Virus record (IMG/VR): IMGVR_UViG_3300042923_000237
Coordinates: 1-37,651 of that record
From: a virus
Length of the DNA: 37,651 nucleotides
Reading direction: 5' to 3' (one strand)
The notes beneath the pieces are model-generated. The model had not been told where the DNA came from and searched no databases. It was given only the letters and a program-made list of their open reading frames with translations. Below are positions 19,320-26,276 of the stretch, one piece after another (positions within the stretch are counted from its first letter, which is position 1; each line of letters opens with the position of its first letter). The translations under genes were made by a program, and so were the position numbers.

Positions 19320-20048
19320 ATGAATGTATATGGTACAATCGTTAGGGAAGAAATGACAACAGCTATTGAAAATGAATTTAAAGATATGGAGACTTTTCCT
19401 TCGAAAAAGGATGAAGAATATGAAAATAATAGTGAGAAGAGTCGTGAATTTTTACGAATAAGAAATAATTGTGTTTTTATACTTTTTGATTTTTTGAACC
19501 TTGCAACATGGTCAAATTTACACTATGAAGTGAGCGAATCAGATACGGAAGAAATACTAGATTTATTCCAGAAATATGCAAGCAATTTAATACAGCTCAA
19601 TAAGGACACTTTAATAAGAGTTTATGGCAAACTAAAATTTACAATGAATAGGGTGGAGATTGCTGGTGTATTTAACTACTATGACGAGCATGACCTTGAA
19701 GAGTTGATAGCATATGCCAAAAATAACATTGAAGAGTACAATAGGCAGCGCAATATGAAGACAATTACATCTAGATTTGTATATCTGTTAGACAGAGCCA
19801 AGGAAAGAGATTTTTATGGAAACGCATTAGAAAAGAAGTATCTTAATTATAACCCTACATTTTTAGAATCCGTAATGACCTTTGCTGAAGCTACGGAAAA
19901 GTGGGGGCTTGGAGAAAGTACACTGCGATCTATGGTTAGGGATAACAGATTAAAAGAAGATATTGATTATAGAAAGAGTGGTAAGGTTTGGCTGATAAGA
20001 AAGGATTCCATGATTAAATTATACGGGGCACCTAAATTATTGGAATAA
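19320..20048 (+). CDS. HTH protein of attP cargo region
   Basis: The protein has 242 aa. Residues about 190-240 (FAEATEKWGLGESTLRSMVRDNRLKEDIDYRKSGKVWLI, then DSMIKLYG) form a helix-turn-helix common at the end of small regulators on mobile elements. The first about 185 residues are helical and charged and match no family I know. A strong promoter with two inverted-repeat operators lies upstream, and a terminator follows the gene. The ATG at 19320 follows GAGGAGG at about 10-base spacing. Confidence 0.65.
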   Translation: MNVYGTIVREEMTTAIENEFKDMETFPSKKDEEYENNSEKSREFLRIRNNCVFILFDFLNLATWSNLHYEVSESDTEEILDLFQKYASNLIQLNKDTLIRVYGKLKFTMNRVEIAGVFNYYDEHDLEELIAYAKNNIEEYNRQRNMKTITSRFVYLLDRAKERDFYGNALEKKYLNYNPTFLESVMTFAEATEKWGLGESTLRSMVRDNRLKEDIDYRKSGKVWLIRKDSMIKLYGAPKLLE

Positions 20049-20077
20049 ATATATGTGTACAGCTATGTATAATAAAT

Positions 20078-20104
20078 AAGCCCCGGATTATTGGTCCAGG
20101 GCTT
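20078..20104. terminator. Bidirectional terminator
   Basis: AAGCCCCGGA and TCCAGGGCTT pair around TTATTGG. In the minus-strand RNA all 10 pairs form (one U-G), while in the plus-strand RNA one C-A mismatch remains. The plus side is followed by TTTTCT and the minus side by a weaker ATTTATT. It would end both the HTH gene (plus) and the repeat-array transcript (minus). Confidence 0.7.
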
Positions 20105-20245
20105 TTCTACATCTCATGTTACGGTTTTAATTTTGCACAGATATTTGTTTTAAATAAAATTTCAATACATCCCGTGTTACGGTTCTAATTTTGCGCAAAT
20201 AAACTTTCTTAATAAAATTTCAATACACCAAGTGTTAAGGTTTTT
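20102..20245 (-). CRISPR. Mini CRISPR-like repeat array (three repeats, no cas)
   Basis: Three degenerate repeats, 58 bp apart, read on the minus strand. r3 (20245-20217) contains AACCTTAACACTTGGTGTAT, r2 (20189-20159) AACCGTAACACGGGATGTAT, r1 (20131-20102) AACCGTAACATGAGATGTA. r3 and r2 end TTGAAAT, and the distal r1 has lost that end, like the last repeat of a CRISPR array. The two 27-nt spacers (20190-20216, 20132-20158) share about 19 of 27 positions, which is not typical of acquired spacers. The repeats resemble type I-B repeats of clostridia as I recall them. No cas genes are present. Confidence 0.5.
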
Positions 20246-20255
20246 GTATAATTGC

Positions 20256-20283
20256 ATTATATCATACTGTTTAAATATGTCAA
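20256..20283 (-). promoter_or_regulatory. Consensus promoter of the mini-array
   Basis: On the minus strand TTGACA (20283-20278), a 16-bp spacer and TATAAT (20261-20256) with an extended TGA before the -10 form a perfect-hexamer promoter that starts directly at the endolysin stop. The predicted start near 20249 is about 4 bases before the first repeat, so the array RNA would begin almost at repeat r3. Confidence 0.8.
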
Positions 20284-20946
20284 TCAGCTTAATAGTTTTT
20301 TAAGAGCTATTGCCCCAAGCTTACCGTTCTGCATCCATCCTTGTTTCTTTCTGAAAGCATTTACTGCCGCTGTTGTCTTTGCCCCCCATGCTCCGTCTGT
20401 GTCTAATCCTGCCCCTATTTTTTTATTCAGGGCAATTTGTACCGCCATTGTGACATATTGGTTTGTGTGGTCCGCACAGAAGGTATTTGTAAAATCTCCC
20501 TTGACCTGGAAGTGAGGAGAATCCGGGTTACTCTTCCAGTTTGCTCCTGGTTCAAATCCGCACTTAAGCATTGTCGCTATAATGGCTTTGGTCTGCTTGT
20601 CCTGGCTGTTCCATATTGCCGTAAGTTTTCCATTTATAACGCGCTGTGGTACAACGTCCACTGCCTTACGTTGTATATGTATGCTGTTCATTGTCCATGT
20701 AACCTTTGAAGCCCTAGGGGCACTGTAGGAGGTTGCAAAGGATTTGTTAATGCCAGCTGCTATACACTCCGTTATGGAACGGCCCTGGCAGTATAGATAT
20801 TGCTGCCGTTCTACTGGCCTGTATGTCTCTACTACCAAAGGATTAATCCCCTGACCTCTGATATCTGCCAAGGCAAGGTTTAACATTACTCGCACCAATG
20901 GATGAAGTTTCTTTATATCTCTGCACTGGTCTATTAGATTACTCAT
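20284..20946 (-). CDS. Endolysin: M15-type peptidase with PG-binding domain
   Basis: The protein has 220 aa. The N-terminal about 160 residues have the M15 peptidase pattern: TYRPVERQQYLYCQGR, H in SIHIQRKAVDVV (HxxxxxxD) and the second H in DSPHFQVKG, a zinc peptidase cutting the peptide stem. The C-terminus (KKIGAGLDTDGAWGAKTTAAVNAFRKKQG, ending ALKKLL) is a peptidoglycan-binding domain. No signal peptide is seen, so it would leave through the holin encoded just before it. The ATG at 20946 overlaps the holin stop. The ATG at 20955 is the alternative. Confidence 0.88.
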   Translation of the reverse strand: MSNLIDQCRDIKKLHPLVRVMLNLALADIRGQGINPLVVETYRPVERQQYLYCQGRSITECIAAGINKSFATSYSAPRASKVTWTMNSIHIQRKAVDVVPQRVINGKLTAIWNSQDKQTKAIIATMLKCGFEPGANWKSNPDSPHFQVKGDFTNTFCADHTNQYVTMAVQIALNKKIGAGLDTDGAWGAKTTAAVNAFRKKQGWMQNGKLGAIALKKLLS

Positions 20947-21205
20947 TCTTACCATCTTCTTTCTTTGTCAGATTCTTCACCGCTTCAAAGGCTCCTGTAC
21001 TTGCTAATCCGCTCGCTAATCCACCTAAAAGGATTTCGGGTGTAAATGCTCCATTAATCCAAATATTAAGCCCTATGCCCAAAATAGCCATGATTAAGGG
21101 GATGTACTTATTGGGTATGAATCCAAGACTGTTTTTAATTACATAGCCTACACCAAAACAAATAGCTACCACTACTAATACTACATACTGTGTTAAAATT
21201 TCCAT
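20939..21205 (-). CDS. Holin (phage holin 5_2 / Hol44-like)
   Basis: The protein has 88 aa. Two membrane segments, about 5-24 (TQYVVLVVVAICFGVGYVI) and 36-55 (IPLIMAILGIGLNIWING), are followed by an amphipathic segment (EILLGGLASGLASTGAFEAVKN) and a charged tail. The IPNKYIPLIMAILGI and GLASGLAS patterns fit Hol44-type holins. It would form membrane lesions that release the endolysin encoded immediately downstream with an 8-base overlap. Confidence 0.82.
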   Translation of the reverse strand: MEILTQYVVLVVVAICFGVGYVIKNSLGFIPNKYIPLIMAILGIGLNIWINGAFTPEILLGGLASGLASTGAFEAVKNLTKKEDGKNE

Positions 21206-21224
21206 ATTAATTACCTGCCTTTCG

Positions 21225-21536
21225 TTATTTTAATCCCATTTGTACTGCCAAAAATCCAAGCACAATCGTTACCAGTCCAGCTACCAAAAGCCACTTAAAC
21301 TTGTCCCATTTATCCCGGTCTTTATTTTCCAACTTGTCCAGCCGTTCGATAGTTTTGTTCAGGTCCTCTCGCATATATTTTGTTTCCGTTGCAAGTTCCT
21401 TAATTGCGATAATAAGGTTATTATTTTCCTTCATATCTGATTCGATTTCGTCCAGCCTTTTGGTATTGGATCTTGACCTTTCATCCGTCTTGGTTAAGGA
21501 CACTTCGAGCTGGTTTACTTTTTCCTCAATCGTCAT
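21225..21536 (-). CDS. XhlA-like coiled-coil membrane protein
   Basis: The protein has 103 aa. A long coiled coil (EEKVNQLEVSLTKTDERSRS to RLDKLENKDRD, about 1-75) leads to one C-terminal membrane segment (WLLVAGLVTIVLGFLAVQMG, about 82-101). This is the XhlA/haemolysin-type architecture found beside holin and endolysin genes, where it assists lysis. It follows the terminator at 21564-21588. Confidence 0.8.
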   Translation of the reverse strand: MTIEEKVNQLEVSLTKTDERSRSNTKRLDEIESDMKENNNLIIAIKELATETKYMREDLNKTIERLDKLENKDRDKWDKFKWLLVAGLVTIVLGFLAVQMGLK

Positions 21537-21563
21537 ACTTCACCTTCTTATAATTTTTTGTAT

Positions 21564-21588
21564 AAAAAAAGAGACCAGTTACGGTCCC
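21564..21588 (-). terminator. Terminator after SGNH gene, before lysis genes
   Basis: On the minus strand GGGACC pairs with GGTCTC (6 bp, one G-U) around GTAACT, followed by a T7 tract. It lies 44 bases after the SGNH gene stop and 28 bases before the XhlA-like gene. Late transcripts must read through it to reach the lysis genes, as no good promoter is seen in between. Confidence 0.82.
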
Positions 21589-21631
21589 TTATATAATTTA
21601 ATTAGTTCGCAATCGTAACAAATCATGAATG

Positions 21632-23056
21632 TTACAAGCCTATAGAATATATAAATCTGCTCATATATTCTCCAATTCTTAATGAACCTGCGCTATTTGG
21701 ATGTACACCATCAATAGTATATGTATCCATAGTTTTTTCTGTAAACCCACTATTGTTATACAAATCACATACTGGTATTCCATACATTTCACCAATTTTT
21801 TTTACTGCATTCGCATAGTCGATAAGTTTAAGTCCGGCAGAATTGGTAAAGTTAGTATTATACCCCTCTTTGTTTCTTTGCAATGGAGTAACTAATATGA
21901 TTCTTGCATATGGATTTTTCGAAAGAATATATTCTACTAATGTTCTGTATGCCCCGTAAAAGGTGCTTCTATCAAATGTTGTATCTGCTATAGTCCCAAT
22001 AGTTCCAATGTTTACTGAAAATCTAAAATCATTTGTTCCGGCAGAAATAATAATAAGATTATATTTGTTGTAATCATTAACTGATAAGCCAGTAGTAACA
22101 ACTCCAATATTACCAGCACTATTATTCGCATCTGCCATCGTTTCTCCGTTGACTCCTAAATTCGTATAGGAATCAAAAGATAATTTCTTCTTGATAATTG
22201 GTTGATATGTGTTTGCCGCAGTGATAGAATCACCGAGGGTAAGAAAAGATGTATTGCTCCAATACGAAGATGCTTCTGCTGTTAGTTTAAAGTTATCAAT
22301 TTTAGATGAAGCTAAACTATTTGATTTATATACTTGAAATCCTGCCATTGTGAGGGGTTTTAATATATTATCATCTGTTTTGTCAATATATAAGACGTCA
22401 TTAAGATATACCTTAAAATTATTATTATTAGCTATAATTTTTACCTTAACAGTTGTGTTGGTTGGACAAGTATAATTGACAGAATCAATTACAGTCGACA
22501 CATCCTTTATATACTTTTTTAAAGAGACCGTACTTCCGTCGATATATACTCCCATCCTATTATTCTTTACAGTGCCGTCACTTCTGAATAAAAATGACAG
22601 CACTTCACCGTTTCCGGCATATGAGAAGTCCGAACTCATTGTAAAATCACTTCTATAAGTTTCAACCTCCGCTCTGCTTGTGCTGTTTGAAAATGTTTTT
22701 GGTACCGCCATATTGTCTGCTATTCCGAAACTGCCCAATATGTTGTTCCATGAATCTCCAGTTGTCAATATTGTAAGCGTATCTGTATTTGCTCTATTAA
22801 AATTGTCTTCAATATTAATTGCATTCCGATAATCTATGTCCATTGATTTTTTTTCTAAATTTATAAGTTTATACTCAGCCGTTGTTCCATCATTGTTTAT
22901 AACGCCAGCAGCTTTTGCAACTGGAAAAAGATTAATCCAGCCTGTATTATCACTATTTCTTTGTGATATTTGTATCATACAATCTTCCATTCCAATTCCT
23001 CCTATTATGAAGATTAATGAAGTTAATAATATTGTAATTTTCCATTTGTTTTTCAT
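21632..23056 (-). CDS. SGNH/GDSL hydrolase with fibre-like N-terminus
   Basis: From the first ATG the protein has 474 aa. Residues 4-22 are hydrophobic (a signal or anchor). Residues 27-50 (MIQISQRNSDNTGWINLFPV) resemble phage fibre N-termini, 70-265 a beta-sandwich domain, and 270-474 an SGNH esterase with LGDSIT (about 275-280), GTND (about 341-344), D449 and H452. It probably deacetylates a surface polymer. A second start, ATG 22990, follows AGGAGG by 7 bases and would give a form without the hydrophobic segment. The gene has its own promoter and terminator. Confidence 0.8.
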   Translation of the reverse strand: MKNKWKITILLTSLIFIIGGIGMEDCMIQISQRNSDNTGWINLFPVAKAAGVINNDGTTAEYKLINLEKKSMDIDYRNAINIEDNFNRANTDTLTILTTGDSWNNILGSFGIADNMAVPKTFSNSTSRAEVETYRSDFTMSSDFSYAGNGEVLSFLFRSDGTVKNNRMGVYIDGSTVSLKKYIKDVSTVIDSVNYTCPTNTTVKVKIIANNNNFKVYLNDVLYIDKTDDNILKPLTMAGFQVYKSNSLASSKIDNFKLTAEASSYWSNTSFLTLGDSITAANTYQPIIKKKLSFDSYTNLGVNGETMADANNSAGNIGVVTTGLSVNDYNKYNLIIISAGTNDFRFSVNIGTIGTIADTTFDRSTFYGAYRTLVEYILSKNPYARIILVTPLQRNKEGYNTNFTNSAGLKLIDYANAVKKIGEMYGIPVCDLYNNSGFTEKTMDTYTIDGVHPNSAGSLRIGEYMSRFIYSIGL

Positions 23057-23065
23057 ATATTTTAC

Positions 23066-23087
23066 TTTACCACCTTTCCTTGGTAAA
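23066..23087. promoter_or_regulatory. Inverted repeat at SGNH start site
   Basis: TTTACCA and TGGTAAA form a perfect 7-bp inverted repeat with an 8-base loop at the predicted transcription start, and the loop holds the AGGAAAGG binding site. It could be an operator or an RNA hairpin that exposes or hides the ribosome site. A related TGGTAAT lies inside the promoter spacer. Confidence 0.55.
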
Positions 23088-23115
23088 TTATATCATTTAT
23101 GGTAATTTATTGCAA
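23087..23115 (-). promoter_or_regulatory. Promoter of SGNH gene
   Basis: On the minus strand TTGCAA (23115-23110), a 17-bp spacer and TATAAT (23092-23087) with a TGA extension form a good promoter inside the late operon, just after the fibre gene. It would allow the SGNH gene to be expressed without late activation. Confidence 0.72.
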
Positions 23116-23127
23116 TATTATAAACAA

Positions 23128-23787
23128 TTAGACTATCTTATAAAATATCTGATTTGCATGTGCGTCGCTTGGTAGTTCATTATCTACTTTAATTGCTAGA
23201 CTCTCTATTTGTGATAACTGTAAGCTAACTTGATCCAAAGCCAATTTTACATTTGCACCCAATGTACCTCCGTATGTAATGTTCTCTGCGGAAGATACAA
23301 CGATAGGTAGCTGTTCTGGTAATACTTTTTTATCTGGACCAAGAATAGCAAATCCTCCAGCAGCTCCCTTTCCATTTACAGTCATTTTACCATCAGAACC
23401 AACAGAAATATCTCCACTTCCTTTTACAACACCTAATGCTGTATCAGTAGCAATCTTAGATAAAGTTATAGCTTGTGCTGCATCTCCTTGAGCTTTAGCA
23501 TAATCACCCTGTGTCTGTGCATAGGTAGCTGCTGCATTTGCCCCCTGTGTGGCTGTCTGTGCCGATTCAGTAGCAGCGTTCACCTCAACTGTGAGGTTTT
23601 CAACCACTTCTTCCGTGGCACCTGTAACCATAGATTGTACATTCTCATAAGTTGCTATTTTCTGTACATCCCCGGGAGCAAAAGCCGCATATAATTCCCT
23701 TGTATCGAGGGGCGTAGCTAATTCACCCGACAATAACTTATTCGGGTCAAAATCCTTTTTCAATCCTCTTCTTACTCTTATTGCCAA
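23128..23787 (-). CDS. Tail fibre / baseplate-attached coiled-coil protein
   Basis: The protein has 219 aa. It starts MAIRVRRGLKKDFDPNKLLSGELATPLDTRELY, the standard N-terminus of Firmicute phage fibres that dock on the tail tip. An Ala/Thr/Gln-rich coiled coil follows (about 75-125), then a beta segment (GSGDISVGSDGKMTVNGKG) and a short end (LPIVVSSAENITYGG). It probably forms trimers that position receptor-binding parts. Confidence 0.8.
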   Translation of the reverse strand: MAIRVRRGLKKDFDPNKLLSGELATPLDTRELYAAFAPGDVQKIATYENVQSMVTGATEEVVENLTVEVNAATESAQTATQGANAAATYAQTQGDYAKAQGDAAQAITLSKIATDTALGVVKGSGDISVGSDGKMTVNGKGAAGGFAILGPDKKVLPEQLPIVVSSAENITYGGTLGANVKLALDQVSLQLSQIESLAIKVDNELPSDAHANQIFYKIV

Positions 23788-23798
23788 TATACCGCCTC

Positions 23799-25907
23799 CT
23801 ATGTTCCTGCTTCTAACGCTGCTATTCTGTTTAACGTAGCTCTCCAGCCAACACCATCAATATAGATATCATCGTCCTGGAAAAAGATGCTTTTCAAAGT
23901 GCCATCTATGTTTACTGTCAACCCGTCATGATTAAGGTCAAATCCTTCTTTTAGTAATCCGCTTTCCCACTTCTCGTATTGCACCGCACCGTCTTTTAAA
24001 GTTGTCTTTGATATGTTTCCGCTTGAATCATATTTTGATATCTGCACCTTTCCACGGGTCCCCGTTCCGTCGTCTCGGGCGTATATAGATGTATCTGTCT
24101 CTACTCCATCCTTTTTCTCTCTTACCACTACAAGTGCCGGCTCAATGTTGGCTCTCTGAGAATTGTTAGACCCCCAGCCACTATCTCCCGGCTTGGTAAA
24201 CCACATAAACGGATAATTACTCTGTTCATAAATTTCAATCAGCTGACCAAATAGTCCACGATTATCCAGTGTAAACGGACCTATCTGACCACTTGTGGCA
24301 TTTACTTGTCCGCTTAAGATGGCATTAGTGGCGTGGAGTATTCCGGCGGAATTAACAGAGAAGTTGTTGCCCACCGTAAAGCTCGTTAAGACCTTTATCC
24401 ATTCTGCATTTACCCCGATGGCAGAGAGTACATTTACAACCGCATTTCCATTACTATCCATGCCGGCATTCCATGTATGCCCGCCATCTGTACTGACCGC
24501 AAAGGCATCAGCTGTCATTTTCCATATAGTCTGGCTGGCGGCCCTGGTAGGTTTATTGTGCATATAAAATACTGTGCTGCCATCTTCGAGCTTTTCTTCA
24601 CTCTTAAAGGCTCCAAAACTGTTTACCATTAAATTAGTAAGCTGCTGGACAGCAATGTCATAAGCACTAACTTCCTGTTTGGCTATGTTTCTGGATTCAA
24701 CTATGGCTTTTGTAGTAGCCGAATATCGTTTACTTGTATTTCTTGACGGAGTTTCTGCGTCACATCTGATAGCATCCAGAGAACCAATTCCGAAATTAAT
24801 TGAGGTTATAAACGTTTGATAGGAGTTGCCTTTAAAGTCACTAACATAAGCAACATCCCCGGCTTCTCTGCTTGGGTCACTGACCGCAGTTATCGATAAT
24901 GGTCTGAACCTCATTCCTACAATCTTTGCGCCAATTGTATTTGCTATTAATTGTGCTTTATCCGCCGTTTGGATTAAAGGATTGTCAGAAACCGAAACAA
25001 TATATCCACTCAAGCCGTACATATAAGTATTTTTATTCTCAGTAGTATCAGTTACTTGTATGCCTGTAATTACAACATCATCAACAGCTATATTTTTATC
25101 TTTTAAGCTATAAATGTGGTGATATCTATTCATTTGTATAAATGTTCCGCCGTCATAATTATCACCAGAGTTATAGTCTGTAAAATTACCTCCGTCAGCA
25201 TTATCCCCGGATGCATATGGTGTGGAAGAATCAAATTCTCCACCGTCTAAATTATCCGATTGTTCAAATGCCGCAATATCATACCAGATAAATTCAAGCC
25301 GCCCCTCATTGTCAAATCTTGCTTGATTACCGGAACATTGTGCACAATATGCAGTCATTTCGCGATCCGTTAAGGCTTCATCATTTGGTCTTTTGTCAAC
25401 AATCATATTGCTATTGGTAAAAGATGAATTTTGAAATGTAATTCCATGCCGGGTGCATATCTCTTGCATGATTTGCAACAATGTAGCCGGGTAATTTAAT
25501 GTACTGCCTGAGTAATTATAGTCCAGTAGAGACATGTAATCTAATGCTGTAATTGTTATGGTGTAACCGGCTGCTACCGCTGTATCAACTATATAAACGC
25601 CCTTGTGAATATACTCCGCCGTATCTGTTAACTGTAATCCAATAGATGGTCTGATTTCAGCATTTGTAAAATCGTATACATCATATTCCCCAAGAGTATT
25701 GTCAATTTGTAGTGATAACTTATTGATTATTGCATTTCCTAAAGTAAATGTATTTCCATTAGATACGTTATCCTCTATCTTAATTCCTCTAATGTGAGAG
25801 TTGTCAAGATTCAGAACCGTTAAATCCTCAAAGGTGATTTTTACTCCGGCATAAAATTGTCTTTGCTCTAATATAGCCGATTTCCACTCATTGCTTACGT
25901 TTATCAT
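23799..25907 (-). CDS. Tail endopeptidase / tail-tip (Tal-like) protein
   Basis: The protein has 702 aa. The N-terminal about 380 residues have the Tal/prophage tail endopeptidase character (SAILEQRQFYAGVKITFEDL..., LLDYNYSGSTLNYPATLLQIMQEIC). The later part (VNAEWIKVLTSFTVGNNFSVNSAGILHATNAILSGQVNATSG, read in pieces) is the beta-repeat common in large tail-tip proteins. It forms the hub below Dit. The ATG at 25907 follows AGAGGTAA. The open frame further up overlaps the Dit gene and is not used. Confidence 0.85.
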   Translation of the reverse strand: MINVSNEWKSAILEQRQFYAGVKITFEDLTVLNLDNSHIRGIKIEDNVSNGNTFTLGNAIINKLSLQIDNTLGEYDVYDFTNAEIRPSIGLQLTDTAEYIHKGVYIVDTAVAAGYTITITALDYMSLLDYNYSGSTLNYPATLLQIMQEICTRHGITFQNSSFTNSNMIVDKRPNDEALTDREMTAYCAQCSGNQARFDNEGRLEFIWYDIAAFEQSDNLDGGEFDSSTPYASGDNADGGNFTDYNSGDNYDGGTFIQMNRYHHIYSLKDKNIAVDDVVITGIQVTDTTENKNTYMYGLSGYIVSVSDNPLIQTADKAQLIANTIGAKIVGMRFRPLSITAVSDPSREAGDVAYVSDFKGNSYQTFITSINFGIGSLDAIRCDAETPSRNTSKRYSATTKAIVESRNIAKQEVSAYDIAVQQLTNLMVNSFGAFKSEEKLEDGSTVFYMHNKPTRAASQTIWKMTADAFAVSTDGGHTWNAGMDSNGNAVVNVLSAIGVNAEWIKVLTSFTVGNNFSVNSAGILHATNAILSGQVNATSGQIGPFTLDNRGLFGQLIEIYEQSNYPFMWFTKPGDSGWGSNNSQRANIEPALVVVREKKDGVETDTSIYARDDGTGTRGKVQISKYDSSGNISKTTLKDGAVQYEKWESGLLKEGFDLNHDGLTVNIDGTLKSIFFQDDDIYIDGVGWRATLNRIAALEAGT

Positions 25908-25911
25908 GCCA

Positions 25912-26268
25912 TTACCTCTCAATAAATGAAAATGATATTGTTGAAAATATCTTTTTGCTTGTATTCCATATATGCACTGGTGCAGACCTGTCTCCAACAT
26001 AAAACGTTCTTGTTTGTTCTGTTCCACTCATTGGGTCGTCATATGTAAGAGACATAAAAACAGATGCATTGACCTGTTGTAACAAAGTCGCTGCATCTGC
26101 CTTATTTAATCCATTCCAGCTGCATTCAATAGTTCTCTTCTGGGCAACAATGTCTTTATGCATTAGTCCGTCAAGCGTACGGCCTGAATCCTCAGACGAT
26201 AAATCCTGCAAACCCCATGTACAGTCAGAAGGAATTATTATATTTTGACCATTTATTTTTTTAATCAT
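25912..26268 (-). CDS. Short distal tail (Dit-like, DUF6711-type) protein
   Basis: The protein has 118 aa. It starts MIKKINGQNIIIPSDCTWGLQDLSSEDSGRTLDG and has KRTIECSWNGLNKADAATLLQ in the middle, a pattern I recognise from DUF6711 proteins. Its place between tape measure and Tal is that of Dit, which starts the tail-tip structure, but it is shorter than classic Dit and corresponds to the ring-forming domain only. Confidence 0.75.
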   Translation of the reverse strand: MIKKINGQNIIIPSDCTWGLQDLSSEDSGRTLDGLMHKDIVAQKRTIECSWNGLNKADAATLLQQVNASVFMSLTYDDPMSGTEQTRTFYVGDRSAPVHIWNTSKKIFSTISFSFIER

Positions 26269-26276
26269 TGTTCCTC

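Noticed and set aside
20102-20245. Full CRISPR-Cas locus
   Set aside because: No cas gene occurs anywhere in the window. The repeats are degenerate, and the two spacers resemble each other, so a self-sufficient adaptive system is excluded.
24295-24567. Plus-strand ORF opposite the tail endopeptidase gene
   Set aside because: It is antisense to a conserved structural gene, has no binding site, and its hydrophobic composition mirrors the opposite strand.
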